Notes under the pieces: model-generated
The model's input: the letters and a program-made list of their open reading frames with translations, nothing else
Told to the model about the DNA's origin: nothing
Databases searched by the model: none
Translations under genes and position numbers: made by a program
DNA from: Gerris lacustris
Lineage: Eukaryota > Arthropoda > Insecta > Hemiptera > Gerridae
Length of the DNA: 64,000 bases
Assembly: GCA_951217055.1 (NCBI GenBank)
Contig: OX578276.1
Location: 57,783,307-57,847,306 of the forward strand
Direction of reading: 5' to 3'
Part shown: piece by piece, positions 24,576 to 36,949 of the stretch
Layout: each line of letters starts with the position of its first letter
How positions within the stretch are numbered: the first letter of the stretch is position 1

Positions 24576-25530
24576 TAAAATTTAAACTTTCCGTAGTATG
24601 AATACTACCTAAAACTTAAAAATTAAATATTACATTTTCTTAAATACTTATAGACTATATAGCTGGATACCCGTGCTTCGTAAAGGAGTTTTGACCTAGC
24701 TAAACCACTGGGTAATTTTTTGTTAACGATAAATGTGTTGTTAACTTTAACACATGTGTGGTAGGACATGGATAATCTAAGTATTATGTCCAATTATTTA
24801 TATGTTTATGTGTAATTATTGTTCCTAACTTAATTAATGACTCTAGGTCTGAAAATGCTTGTAATGAGTGACATCAAAATTAACTAACAGTTAATTCTTT
24901 TACTCACTTTTTTTATGATCCAACAATAAGTAACCTACACATATTTAATATTAATATTCAAACAGCAGAAAAGTAAGCTAAGGTATGGGTATAGTCAAAG
25001 TAAAAAATCATTTTAATAATAATAAGAAAAATTGTATTTCATTTAAAAAAACACAAATTACTCATTACTCTTAAATAAAGGTAAGAGTTGCTGAAAATTT
25101 TCGAACTAGAAATGGTTAAAAATATAGAGACTTAATGGAAAATAGTTATAAATTGTACAAATTGCATTTATCTTAATTTTACTATTAAAAAAAATGTATT
25201 AATATAGAAAGAAAGACTTCTCATGTCATGCATGACTTAACCTCGGGATTAGCATCTTCAATATCATAATTACATCTTCTACTGGATTCAGTTGACTTAA
25301 AAAAAATGGTTAGAAGAGTTCAATATGATTCAGAATTGATATTCTGTCAGATTCCATTATTTTGAAGAAGGCTAAGAGGTTTATTAGAGTGGAAGAAAGA
25401 TTAGAGGCCAACTCACAGCATAATCACTCAAATTGCGATTGCTTAAACCTTGCGCCAATTCCTTTAATTCCTCTTTTCAGGCCGCTTTTTCTCACCCGCC
25501 CATCTTCAGTAGAGCATAATAAATATTCTC
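24576..25530. other. Unassigned AT-rich sequence
   Basis: No recognisable feature. Confidence 0.45.
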
Positions 25531-25534
25531 CCTA

Positions 25535-25960
25535 TTAGTGTGGCACATAGTGTTCTCGCGTCCTATTATTGGATAAATGGTAACGTGAGTGTTAAATTAT
25601 GTGATCCCACTGGGAATTATAATTGTGGTTGTTTGGAGCTGTATCGATTCCCAGTGGGGTCACATTCATTTTATTCAGTATTAAATGTTTGAAGTCAGTT
25701 AACATTAAAATGAGACAATCTGTGTGCTAATTTCGACAAATCATCCAAATTTCTTTAAAATCGGACAATTAGTTGTGAAGATACGGTAGTTCGCAAAAAT
25801 GTTTACCGACAGACGAGACCAATCATTCTCCGTGATGTCTAAAATGGGATTAAGTCCAAGAATTGTTGAATTTGGAGGTATGCAAATATAGTGGTCTTCG
25901 GAATGATCACAATACCTCCATTACCCTCGGTCCTCGGTAAGCTTGGAATCAATATTTATA
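25535..25960 (+). repeat. Dispersed repeat family A, copy 7
   Basis: Forward copy with GTGTGGCACATAGTGTTCTC at 25548, CATCCAAATTTCTTTAAAAT, CGGACAATTAG, TTTACCGACAGACGAGACCA, GGAATGATCACAATACC and CTCGGTAAGCTTGG near the end. A 150-bp segment at 25570-25690 including a repeated CCCA(C)TGGGA...TCCCAGTGGG palindrome (GATCCCACTGGGAATTA / CGATTCCCAGTGGGGTCAC) may be an internal insertion. Confidence 0.65.
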
Positions 25961-26124
25961 AAATATAATATATTATCTATATTTGGGTTTGAATAGTAGC
26001 AACGTGGGACAGGGGATTTTTACAGATACGAGTGATAAGCGATTTATTGGTGTCTCTTCCAGAAAGGTAACGAGAAATTATGTTTAAATTAATATAAAAA
26101 ACAACTCAGGTTAAATGCATTAAC

Positions 26125-26660
26125 AGGGTGGTTCAAAAGTCTCCCCTCCCCTCTTAAATTTTTTATAGTTTTGAGATAAATTAATGTGACTCGGGGAATG
26201 TACCATGCGAAGGTAAGTTTTTTTTCATGCTATCACACACTAGTGGCAACCACCCTTTTTGCCCCCAGGCCACCCAACTTCAAAAATTCAAATTGGAGTG
26301 TATATTTTTGATACCAGAATTGGATTATATGGTGAAAAATAATAAAATTTTACTTAAAACGTTTTTCTATCTCCAATATTTTCCCCCCTATAGAGGGGCA
26401 AAGATATAAAAATAACCCTCCCGAAAACAGTGTTGTAAACTATAAATGGTCTGAGAAAAATTAACGAACTTGGAGGATCTGTACCATATAAAGGAAAGTT
26501 TGTATTCATCCACTCACGTAATTGAGGAAACCACCCTTTTTGCCCCCAGGCCACTCAAATAACCAAATTCAAAATTGATAGTGCATTTTTGATACTCCAA
26601 AATCTATAACAAAAAATAAGAATATTTTACTTATAAAATTGTTTTGTACCTCCAAATATT
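26125..26660. repeat. Two diverged direct repeats of about 270 bp
   Basis: Both units contain ACCACCCTTTTTGCCCCCAG GCCAC followed by a CAAATTC/CAAATT stretch, GTG-ATTTTTGATAC, AAAAAATAA and a TTTTACTTA-AA run ending in a CTCCAATATTT-like block. Unit 1 is about 26130-26395, unit 2 about 26400-26660. The first unit opens with CAGGGTGGTTCAAAAGTC, reminiscent of Tc1/mariner-type ends, but no matching inverted end is found. Confidence 0.65.
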
Positions 26661-26716
26661 TCATTGTCACCATTCAGTGATTACCATGTATTTAATTTGT
26701 ATGCATCCTTAAATTT

Positions 26717-26837
<121 letters not shown>

Positions 26838-27046
26838 AGTTACAAGAGCGATTCCTTTTACACATCAGTATTAAATAGGGTGTATAACTGTTGTGATGCC
26901 GCTGGTCTATGTTCTCGTGGCTCCAACTACATTCAAGTTAACCTATATGTTTGTTATAAAACCAATTGTTAACTTAAATTAATTTGTAGAAGAAAGCAAC
27001 TTGTAATTAGAAATAAAACCTTTTTCAAAAAGTTAATCTTCAAAAC
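26838..27046 (+). repeat. 5' LTR of errantivirus-like element
   Basis: Starts AGTTACAAGAGCG right after the TA tract. Contains GTATAAC as a possible TATA-like box and GAAATAAAACC (polyadenylation signal AATAAA at about 27012). It is about 20 bp shorter than the 3' LTR because of deletions near its start and after ATGCCGC. Confidence 0.85.
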
Positions 27047-27064
27047 TAGCGCAGTCGGTAGGAT
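27047..27064 (+). promoter_or_regulatory. tRNA-Ser type primer binding site
   Basis: TAGCGCAGTCGGTAGGAT differs by one base (A for G) from the TGGCGCAGTCGGTAGGAT-type site that pairs with the 3' end of tRNA-Ser and primes minus-strand DNA in errantiviruses of the 17.6/297 type. Its position just behind the LTR confirms the LTR boundary. Confidence 0.85.
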
Positions 27065-27065
27065 T

Positions 27066-28280
27066 ATAAACTATAGACAAAGTATAATTAGACATAATTT
27101 TAACAATATAAATGTTCACTCAACGCGCTTAAAACAAAAAAGAGCCTTAATCAATGGTTTGGCAACCATCCTCAAAGCAAACACGGGAAATTTAGATGCA
27201 AGCGATGAAGAATGATATAACAAAATCTTAGACCACATTCAAACTAATGAAAACAGTTTAGCCAGACAGATTGCCAGCCAATATTCTAATAATAAACAAT
27301 TAATGATAAATTATAACGATAAAATTAAGGATATTCAAGAAAATACTTACGAATGAAAATCAAAATTAGTTCAGATAAGTGATAATGTTTGATTAGGAGT
27401 TAGCAATTCCCACATATTAATAACTAAAGATCTACTTAATCAGATTCAAATAATATACAATGAAATCTTATCGTTATATCATGTTTTAGCTATTCCTAGT
27501 AAGAATAGCTATAATAGTAAGAATTCCAAATAGGTTACGATAGTGACTAAATCAAATTATTTATTGAAGTCAAGCGATAATATGTTGAAGCCTTTAATAG
27601 GAATCAGTTCGAACCTTGGAGACTACCAATGTTCAAAGGAGCTCGTTGCACCTCACCAAACAACATGTGAGTCCAATACAATTACAAAGGGTATCACTGA
27701 CGGCTGTCATTACGTAAATCTAATTATAACCAATAACAGCCTCCAGTATGTACCAGAGATTAATCAATATCTCGTCATCTTTACGTCTCCAGACGAAATC
27801 CAAATTCGTTGCAGCGGAAGAACCGAGACCAAGTCTCTTCAAGGTATCTACCTCATCCAACAGGCTTCCAAACAGATATTCTACAAGAACACCCTACTGG
27901 TCTACAAGACGTCCTCACATGGTCAACCCATCATCCTTCCTGACCCAAAGCTTGGACCTACGTCTCTACATACCCTAAATGTCTCTATAAACTTAAAATC
28001 TTCACAGCTGAAAGATATCTCCATTCCTGCGTTCTCATTTGAGAAGGATCCCTTCCTAGTCCACCTACCCAGTATTTGGACAGGACTATTGTACATCATA
28101 TTAGTGTTCATTGTGGGCCTTGTGGCACTTCATTACAGGACATGGCCTTCTATCCGATTTTCCATCAAGGTACCCTCTCAACATCCATCTTCACCACCTC
28201 CCAGGGAATGCACCACTCTAAGGATGGAAGAGTTACAAGAACGATTCTTGCTGAATCCTCCTTTTACAAAACAGCATTAA
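27066..28280 (+). pseudogene. env: Errantivirus-like env glycoprotein remnant (transmembrane subunit)
   Basis: One frame can be followed from just behind the PBS to a TAA at 28278-28280 with no frameshift but four in-frame stops: TGA 27213, TGA 27354, TGA 27390 and TAG 27531. A furin-type KQKR site is coded at 27132-27143 and is followed by a Gly/Leu/Ile-rich fusion-peptide-like segment. The last 245 codons are open (27543-28280) with spaced Cys residues, several N-glycosylation-like NxS/T sites, a roughly 20-residue hydrophobic membrane anchor about 60 residues from the end and a short proline-rich tail. This matches the F-type fusion envelope of insect errantiviruses (related to baculovirus F). 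The surface subunit is almost entirely missing. The end of env overlaps the 3' LTR by 50 bp, as in related elements. Non-functional. Confidence 0.82.
28220..28230 (+). promoter_or_regulatory. Polypurine tract
   Basis: AAGGATGGAAG lies directly before the 3' LTR start. It is purine-rich with one T, a plausible plus-strand primer site for the element. Confidence 0.6.
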
Positions 28281-28460
28281 ATAGGGTATATAACTGTTGT
28301 AAAGCCGCCGTGGCTCCAGTCTATGTTCTCGTGCCTCCAACAACATTCAAGGTAACCTATATGTTCGTTGTAAAATCAATTGTTAACTTAAATTAATTTG
28401 TAGACGAAAGTAACTTGTAATTTGAAATAAAACCTTTTTTAAAAAGTTAATCTTCCGATT
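28231..28460 (+). repeat. 3' LTR of errantivirus-like element
   Basis: Starts AGTTACAAGAACG, contains GTATATAACTG (TATA-like at about 28283), AGTCTATGTTCTCGTGCCTC and GAAATAAAACC, and ends about AAGTTAATCTTC...CT. The right flank is TA-rich. No clean target duplication is visible, perhaps because the left side is a TA tract. Confidence 0.85.
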
Positions 28461-29483
<1,023 letters not shown>

Positions 29484-29754
29484 CAAGTATATGCATGTGA
29501 GTGTATAAAATAGACATGAAACAGAGTAAACCTTTATCTGACTGTTTATATAAAAGTAATGTTTTATACTTTATAGAAAATTCAAAAACATTATTTTTAA
29601 AACAATGAACTATGTATAAGTGTTTTCTAAATGCGAGAAAAGAAGTTTTACATTACTTATGAAAGAAACATTGTTACTACCAAATTAGGCTTAAAAAATT
29701 AATACAAGATAAAAAAAATCAGTTACGTGGTACATCGGAACTTTATCTCACTTC

Positions 29755-29797
29755 AGAGGCCACTAAAGTGGCCTCTCCTGCTGCGAAGCAGCAGGAG
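29755..29797. repeat. Two tandem perfect hairpins
   Basis: AGAGGCCACT (29755-29764) pairs with AGTGGCCTCT (29767-29776) around AA; directly after, sharing CT, CTCCTGCTGC (29775-29784) pairs with GCAGCAGGAG (29788-29797) around GAA. The second tip is GCGAAGC. Both stems are mismatch-free and abut the 5S-like fragment. Confidence 0.9.
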
Positions 29798-29839
29798 AAA
29801 GCAACATTGGACGTGGTCAGTACTTGGATGGGTGACCGT
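29798..29839 (+). pseudogene. 5S rRNA-derived fragment (box C region)
   Basis: AAAGCAACATTGGACGTGGT, then CAGTACTTGGATGGGTGACCG, corresponds to the central-to-3' part of animal 5S rRNA, which carries the internal pol III control region box C. Neither the 5' third nor the 3' end of 5S follows, so it is not a gene. A 5S-derived SINE (SINE3 type) or a captured fragment are the options. Confidence 0.75.
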
Positions 29840-30104
29840 TCTGAACTAATTGATTTAGTTTTAATAATAGTTTTAATACCTATATTTTATTTAATTATTT
29901 GAAGTTTGGCGGTATTTTGATAGAGATTTAAACAAACTTTGACTTCATCAAAATTATCGCACTAATAAATAATTATATTTGCTTACAACTTTTAAACTAA
30001 TAAATGGAATTTCATCGGGTTTTTTTATATTTGTTCCTTAATTGTTTCCGGTTCCAACGGTTCCAAGATTTGCTAATGTAAAAAACCTATTTATAATTTC
30101 GGTA

Positions 30105-30545
30105 TTATTGACAGTCAAAGTTTAAAAATTCGAAAATTGATAACTTCAAAATGGCGGCCAATATCAAAATGAAATTTAGTGGTCTTGTTTGTCGTACAGA
30201 GAGGTACATTCGTGCTAAATTTCAACTTGATCAAGACCATTTTCGATTTATTACGATTTTTTTTTAATTTTTGCTGACTCAGCAAACTAGGTTCATGATG
30301 GCGGAAAAAGTTGATTATCCGGGCGGCACCACTACAGGTAAGGACTGATTTTTCTGCTCTCTGACTGAAGTTTCAACTCTCTAGGTTAAATACCTTGGGC
30401 GCTACGATGATAACACACATACATACAGACGTCATGCTGAAACCACTCAGGAGGTCTCAGCATCAATTCCGTTGAAATCTCAAAAAAAAATTGTTTGGTA
30501 CAAACATTACTTTTCATACTATAGGTACTGAGGAAAAGTAAAATT
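30105..30545 (+). repeat. Dispersed repeat family B, copy 2
   Basis: Contains AAAATGGCGGCCAATAT, CGTACAGAGAGGTACAT, TTTGCTGACTCAGCAAACTA, GATTATCCGGGCGGCACCAC, a tract with CATACATACAGACG, ATTCCGTTGAAATCTC and TACTTTTCATACTATAGGTA, in the same order as 12085-12725. Confidence 0.65.
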
Positions 30546-31200
30546 TTATATACTACGTTTTTAAATTTTCTTTCATAAATCATAAATTTGAAACCTGTCA
30601 ACATGAAGATCGTAAATATGGGATATGTCAAAACAAATGTAATAACTTGCGGATTTTTTCCGAACTAACTTTCTATACAGCAAAATTTGCTGAAAACGAA
30701 TTAAATTCTGATGAAAGATGGATAAAAGAATTAAAATAATCCATTGTCATCGTGTTCTAAGCTATTCTAAAAGTCTAGCAAATAGTTAGTTTCAAATGTC
30801 TAGCTAATCGGGAACTTAGTTAAAAATAGATTACAAGATTTGTAATGTACAAACAAACAAACAACCAAGAAAGCAAGCTAAAATAAAAACAGTAAAATAT
30901 GCTCTTTTCAGGAATGTTTTTTTTTTAATTTCTTTCTTCATTTGCAACTATAAGTATAATACATTACATATATATACAATAACAAGCAAATGATTTAAAA
31001 TTATTTAGAACAGGAATACAATGAGCGGAGATGTTACCTAATGGTAAATCCTCCAAAATGGAATAAAGAATATAAATTAAATTAAATTGATTACATAATT
31101 ACATTAATTAACATCCTTATTATTTATTTCACTATTATATACAAATATACTCAAGCACGCACACATACACGCAAAAACACATACATTCATAGATATTTAT
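30546..31200. other. AT-rich sequence, includes 3' UTR side of the Jockey element
   Basis: The part from about 31000 to 31212 is probably the 3' untranslated region of the minus-strand element; it holds an AATAAA-like signal (minus) near 31118. No pure poly(A) tail is seen, so the 3' boundary is uncertain. Confidence 0.4.
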
Positions 31201-31212
31201 ACATTTGCTATT

Positions 31213-34063
31213 TTAAGGCACCAGATTATCTCTGGGCCATTTTCGCTTCAGTCGTCGGCGAGGATTTTCCGGGAGGGTTGGGATGGATACGGATTGGACA
31301 AGAGGGTTATCATGATTTGAAAGGGAATTATGGAAGGAAAGGTAGCGGGATTTTGCTAGGTCTGGGACAAAGGGTACTTTGAGGTCATTATGGAGTGTAA
31401 GATTCGAAACATAGAATAGAAATTTTGGACTGCAAGGATTGGATTCTTTGGGAGTTGGAACGTTTTGTGGAGCCCTATAGCTCGATGCCGTAAGTCCAAA
31501 TTGGTTTTATTAAACAATTATAAAGGAGTAGCTTATTCTCAAGTATAAGACTAGACCTATTATCTAGTAAGTGAAGGAGCTGTCTGTAACGCCTGTTAGT
31601 CTCCTGTCTTTTAAGCTTGGTGTGAGGATTCCATGTAAGGCGCTTATCGAGATGAAGACCCAGGTATTTGGCGATATCGGCAGTGGGAAGAGGAACGAGG
31701 TTTAAGAATACAGGTGGACAATATCGTTTACAGAGGGTGAATGTAACATTGACACACTTATCAGTGTTAATTTTAATCCTCCATTTGACAAACCATCTTT
31801 CGAGGAGAGTGAGGTTCTCTTGAAGGTAAGTTGATGCTTGGATTGGGTTAGAGTGACGAGCTAGTATGGCCTTATCATCGGCAAAGGAGCATAACGTTGT
31901 ATGTTGATGTTCTGGGATGTCTGCTGTGTATACTGTGTAGAGGATAGGACCAAGGATACTCCCCTGTGGTACTCCAGCACCTACAGGGTAATAGGAAGAA
32001 TGCGATGTCCCTTGACAGACCTGGTAGTACCGATTGGATAGGTAAGATTTTAGAATAAGAAAATATGTAAAGGGAAGGATGCTCTTGAGTTTGGACAAAA
32101 GACCAGCATGCCAAACTTTGTCGAAGGCTTGTGCTTCGTCCAGAAAGGCAGCTGCAGAGTACTGTTTCTTCTCCAAGGCTAGGGCTATTTGATCCACCAC
32201 TCTGTGGCGCTGTTGAATTGTAGAGTGGTGGGACCTGAATCCAAACTGATGGTGGGGAATAAAGTTCCGAGAGTTAAGAATGGGATAAAGGCGCTGGAGA
32301 AGTAGTTTTTCAAAGATCTTTCCCAGCAGTGGAAGTGTTAAATGTTGCCAGGGGTTTTTAATGTTTATATTTGGATTGTTTTTGTGTCAAAGAAAATATA
32401 ATGTCAGACTCGTTTAAGATTCGAAGAAAGGAGTTTCATTTTTTTGAGTAAAAATAATTTAAGTATTTTAAGTGTAAGAACTTATAGTTCAATTGAGTTG
32501 TTCTTACAGGAAGTAAACTAATCGGTCTATAAGAAGAAGAGACGTGAGTAAGTTTAGATGGTTTGTGGATCATTTTTATTATTGAAAACTTCCAAACCAA
32601 AGGGACATATGTAGTCCGGAGAATGCTATTATATATTAGGGTAAGGAAGAGGATGGCTTTCTTTGGAAGTTGGCGGAGAATTTCAGCAGTGATCAAATCA
32701 TAGCCGGGGGCCTTTCGGAGCTTAAGTCTTTTTATTATGTGTATTATGTCTGATGGATTGAATGCCTGTGGTGGTTGTGAGAGTTGTAGTGTCTGCTCTA
32801 AAGTGTGGTGTATAAGTTTAGTGTGCTCAGTGTCTATGTTATCGTGTGGTGAAATACTGCGTGTAAGTGTTTGGCGAATTCGTTAGCCATATCTTTATCC
32901 GATCTAGTCCAAGATCCGTCAGCCATTTTAAGCGGGTGAGATATTTGTTTCCGTTTTAATACTCGCCTTGTTGCTGTCCAAAGTGATTTATCTGTTTGTG
33001 TCAACGCTGACGTGTAATTGTTATATTTTTCTTTATTATATTGTCTTATTTTATCGTTTAATTTCCGTGAGAGCAATATTGTATATTTGTTTATCACTTG
33101 GATATCGTGTTCGCTGCCATTTAGCCCTAGCTCGCCTTTTGTCGGTTATAAGTTCACGAATATGAAGTGGTAAATAGAAATCCTTTCTATAGCATTTGAT
33201 ATCAAAAGAAGCTTTCTGAACAGAATTTTGAATTTGTGATGTTATGAATTCGACCGCATCGTCGATTAGTTCCGGCGTTTTGAGTGATATATTAAGAGTG
33301 ATGTGTTGCTCGACTAAGGTCCGGAAAAGATCCCAGTCAACTTGTCCACTGATGAGAGTATTTTTGGGAGGAGTTAGGATTAGACAGTTATGTATTAGCA
33401 GGAGAACTGGGCTGTGGTTGGAATAGGTTACTGATATTAGTTTGGGATGCAGGAATGTTGCGGGTTATAAAATAGTCTAGACAAATATCAGGCTGAATAT
33501 TATTATGTGAGGGCCAGTAGGTGGGTTGAGAGGGTGTAATCACATTGTAATCTGTGTTGATAAGGGTTTTGAATAAAAGTTTTCCCCTGGCATTGGGGAC
33601 TCTGCATCCCCACTGAGGGTGTTTCGAGTTATAATCTCCCCCGGAGATAAAACGGGGGCCAAGAAAGCGGAATAGAGATAAAAAATCTTGTTGGGTAACG
33701 ATTTTATTAGGAGGACAGTATACTGCTGCGATAGGTAGTTGATAATTAGAGAGCTGAATTGAAATAATAGTGGCTTGTAGGGAATCAGTAGGTTCATAGT
33801 AGAGATATGTATGGGGGATATTATGTTTTATTAGGATAGCCGTACCACCATGAGCAGTTTCATCTGGATGGTCTGTACGGTAAAGGGTATAATCACGGAT
33901 CCGGAAATAGGAACGGGAAGTGAAATAAATGGGTTTCTGTTAAAAGCACTATGTCAATACGCTTATCATGTAACACTAAGTCTAACTCGTTTCTATGATT
34001 ACTTGCACCATTGGCGTTCCACAAGAGGATGGCAATGGAATCAATGGTAGGAGGGGAGGTCAT
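31213..34063 (-). pseudogene. Jockey-like ORF2: APE endonuclease and reverse transcriptase, broken
   Basis: The start is the ATG at 34063, followed by ILLWNANG, the conserved first motif of the APE-type endonuclease. The endonuclease middle (33000-33800) has many stops. RT blocks: SSYRPISLLP near 32510, FLDEAQAFDKVW (catalytic Asp motif A) near 32130, GVPQGSILGP near 31970, and FADD (catalytic motif C) at 31885-31874. A TAG replaces a codon at 31475-31477 after IWTYGIEL, then a small deletion shifts frame, and the C-terminal tail reads through LKRKWPRDNLVP to TAA at 31213-31215. Open pieces: 32834-33097, 32436-32696, 31478-32200. Role in the family: nicks target DNA and copies the element RNA at the nick. 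Inactive. Confidence 0.9.
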
Positions 34064-34075
34064 TTTGAAAGGGCA

Positions 34076-35559
34076 GGCAGGAGGGACACAAGGGCATTAA
34101 TACAGAAACCAGTGGTAGGATAAGCGCTTCGAGTTTTGAGGGGAAGACTGTAAGTATTGAGGTTAAGTCACAAGCTGTAGGTGGAGGAGGGACAAATGAA
34201 GCTTGTGTTGGGTTAGTAATGACACGTTGGTTTGTCAACGCTGAAGCATAGTTAACATATACTTGTTTATTTACATTAGTGTTAGACGAAGGTGAAATAG
34301 TTTGATTAACATTAATAGTAGGAAAATCTGGGTTATTGGTAACGTTCGGAGGCTGTGAAGATGTTGAGACTGAATGTTGAGACTATCGGAAGAAAGAGTA
34401 TCGGGTCCGTGAAGTGCGCGTTCTTGTAGACGTCCGGAGGTGTTATTGGGCAGTCGTTTCTTCTTTGATATTTGTTGAAGGTCTTTATATACTGTACAGC
34501 CTCTGTAGTTAGCAGTATGTTCTCCTTGGCAGTTGGCACACTTGACAGTCTGGATTTGGCGGGCGCAGTCTTGTGTTAAGTGGGGACCAGCACACTTGAC
34601 ACATCGAGGGGGATGATTGCACAGTAGTTTTTAGTGTGACGGAATTCCTGGCATCGTGTACATTGCGGTATCTCAGATGTTTTGTGGGGTTCCTCTACTG
34701 AAATACTACAGTAGGCGAGATATTTTATGTTAAAGATTTCCGCATTAATAAGATTTGGTTCCAAATCTACGAAAAAAAGAGGTAATGGTTTTTTCGTTGT
34801 GCGCTGAAGAACATTGTGTACATTACGCACTGTAAAACCATGCTCCTGTAGTTCGGTTTAAATTTGCTCTAGTGGAGTTGTGTGGTGCAGGTGCCGGATA
34901 GCGACCCGGAAAGCCTTGTTTTCCTTCGTTTCATAGCAGTGGAAGTCTGCTTTGGCTTCATTTAGATAAGAAATCAAAGCTCTATATCCTTTAGAAGTTT
35001 CGGTATGGATAACTAGGTCGGAAAGTCGAGATTTGCAAGTAAACTTGTTATCAGGGCCAAGTTTACTTGAAAGAATTCTACATAATTGACCGAAGTTACC
35101 GACGTTACGCAGGAAAACTGCGGGTGGCTTCGCGGGCTTCTTTGTTTGTGGCATATTTGTTCGGATGGCATTGATATCAGTGTCCATCCCATCGTTTTGT
35201 AACGAAGAGAACGGATTTGGAGTCGTGAAAACTGGTTGGTGGATTAAAAATGGACTTTGATTTTTCTGTGCGAGAGGTGTTGTATTAGGTTCTACAATAT
35301 CGGACTGGTGGCTAGGGCCAGCAACACTCGTATTCTTTGAACTATCACTAACTGGATATTAATGCGTGGAGGTACTAGCTTCAGATTGTTTGGCCATTTT
35401 TTTGGAAGTTTTACTGCCGTCCAATTGAGACCGTATCCTCTTGCCGGTTTTTGAGGCCCTGAATACGGGGACATATTCTTGATCGTCTTCAGAGACGGAG
35501 GAATAATAAACTAAACTCTCTCCGTCTGAGGCAGTTATCGTATCAGATGCAGATGACAT
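34076..35559 (-). pseudogene. Jockey-like ORF1: gag with three CCHC zinc knuckles, broken
   Basis: Starts at the ATG 35559-35557. N-terminal part is Ser-rich and acidic with a KTGKRIRS basic patch; a frame break follows before 35187. The 34858-35187 piece has the KPPAVFLRNV and ISYLNEAKADFHCYE features of the gag domain before the zinc knuckles. Knuckle 1 is CTRCQEFRHTKNYC (C-x2-C-x4-H-x4-C) at 34662-34621. After an indel the frame continues with CVKCAGPHLTQDC and CANCQGEHTANYRGC between about 34605 and 34510 (the last has one extra residue). Binds the element RNA in the family. At least three frame breaks. Confidence 0.85.
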
Positions 35560-35587
35560 AATAAAGGCCGTAAGGCCTTTATTATGT
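35556..35587 (-). promoter_or_regulatory. Perfect hairpin over the gag start codon
   Basis: ACATAATAAAGGCC (35556-35569) is the exact inverse of GGCCTTTATTATGT (35574-35587) around GTAA. On the element strand the start ATG lies in the 3' arm of this 14-bp stem. Whether it affects translation start is inference. Confidence 0.75.
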
Positions 35588-35710
35588 GTACTTTTATTAT
35601 GTTAATTCGCGATTTCTATTGTCTCTATTTGCTGTAGCAACCCCAAACAATTGAAATAAAGAAAATAATAATAAAGGAATTGTTTGTTTACCTGTCACCT
35701 GCCCACTCCG

Positions 35711-36949
35711 TTTTCTCTACACAGATCTTATAAAATTAAGAAAAAAATAAAACTTCTGAAAAAGAAAAACTACTAAATAAAATTAAATGAAAGTTTATAC
35801 ACTGAAAGATAACTAGATAATATAACGTTCTGCAAAATTTCAACAATAACTTTGGCCTTTTAACACACTTATCTCAGGAATGTTGACGAAATTATTTGTT
35901 TATATTCCCTAAAAAATTCAGTTAGTTTAAACAAGTAAAATTAATGTTTGAGTATTAATTACTAATAACTGATAAACTGACATTGGTTGTGTTAAAAAAT
36001 ATTATTCATTGTTTTAAAATGCCTTATTATTAAATAAAAATATAAGAAAATAAAGAAAGAAGAAAACTCTTTACAAGTAAGCCAGTAATTGGAAAAGTTT
36101 GGAAACTGTTATATAAACTTTATTCATTTCATCCTTCGTCTTTGTCAAGTACTCAACTCGATATACAAATAAATTATCTGTGAATGTTCTAGGTATTTTA
36201 ATGAAAAGTACAAATCAGATAAACTTAGCTTCGAAAACAAAGAAAATTTAAGGAAATTAAATCTTTTGATAATATTCAATTAAAAAGGCATAGTAACAAT
36301 AGTTTAATTAATTATTTTTTATTCAATACTACGACAAGAATTATCATGTCGTATCTCATAAGTTAAATTAAAGTCATTAAGTATCTAGAAATAATAGAAG
36401 AAGAAAGAAACGTTTATTTTAAATAAATTTGACATCAAACATAAATACAAACGTTATTGACCCTTGGAATTTCCGTCGGGAGAGTTCCGCTTATCTAAAC
36501 ATATAACTAAATAATCATGCAGTAAGCTTAATTTATAACAAATTGATTTACACATTTCATGCCTTACAATAACAGATCACATTTTGTTTTCATATAAATA
36601 AGAGTATTTATTTATTTATTTTTTTTTTTTTCTTTAAATAAAAGTGTTGTATGAATATAAATAAAGGTCCTAATCTTAATTAACAACCACTTTAGTTGTA
36701 TAAAATTCGTTACGAACGCTAGATAATTTACGATTAACATTTTTAAGCGAGAGAGAGAAAAAAAAATCTGTAAAACAATATCAGTAATAGAGTTTTAACA
36801 TACTTATTAGTCTGATAACTACAAGAATAAATTATGTAACTAAAACAACAATAACAACAAAACTACTTAAATAAATAATTAATAAACTTAATAACTTAAT
36901 AATAACTTACGTATTACAAGGCTAATAACAAATTAACTTCAGGAATAAA
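35711..36949. other. Unassigned AT-rich sequence
   Basis: No ORF, no repeat boundary recognised. Contains a T run at 36619-36631. Confidence 0.5.

Larger units (their letters stand above)
26838..28460 (+). mobile_element. Errantivirus-like LTR element, gag-pol deleted
   Basis: Order: 5' LTR (26838-27046), primer binding site (27047-27064), env remnant (27066-28280), polypurine-like tract (28220-28230), 3' LTR (28231-28460). Both LTRs start AGTTACAAG, the AGT start being usual in insect errantiviruses. The PBS matches the 3' end of tRNA-Ser, as in the 17.6/297/ZAM group. The whole gag and pol region and most of the surface part of env are missing; the env frame begins right behind the PBS. 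By eye the two LTRs differ at roughly 15-20 positions plus two indels, so the copy is old. It cannot move by itself. Confidence 0.85.
31100..35710 (-). mobile_element. Jockey-like non-LTR retrotransposon, near full length, inactive
   Basis: Minus-strand order from high to low coordinates: short 5' leader, ORF1 (gag, from 35559), ORF2 (endonuclease then reverse transcriptase, ATG at 34063, TAA at 31213-31215) and a 3' UTR. Two ORFs with CCHC gag, APE endonuclease and RT of this type are the Jockey plan. Both ORFs carry several frameshifts and stops, so it cannot encode its proteins. About 4.5 kb, close to family length. Ends are approximate; no target duplication found. Confidence 0.9.

Noticed and set aside
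27748..28111. Overlapping frames inside env
   Set aside because: Shadows of the env frame on the same and the opposite strand.
29798..29839. Functional 5S rRNA gene
   Set aside because: Only about 42 of 120 positions correspond; both ends are missing.
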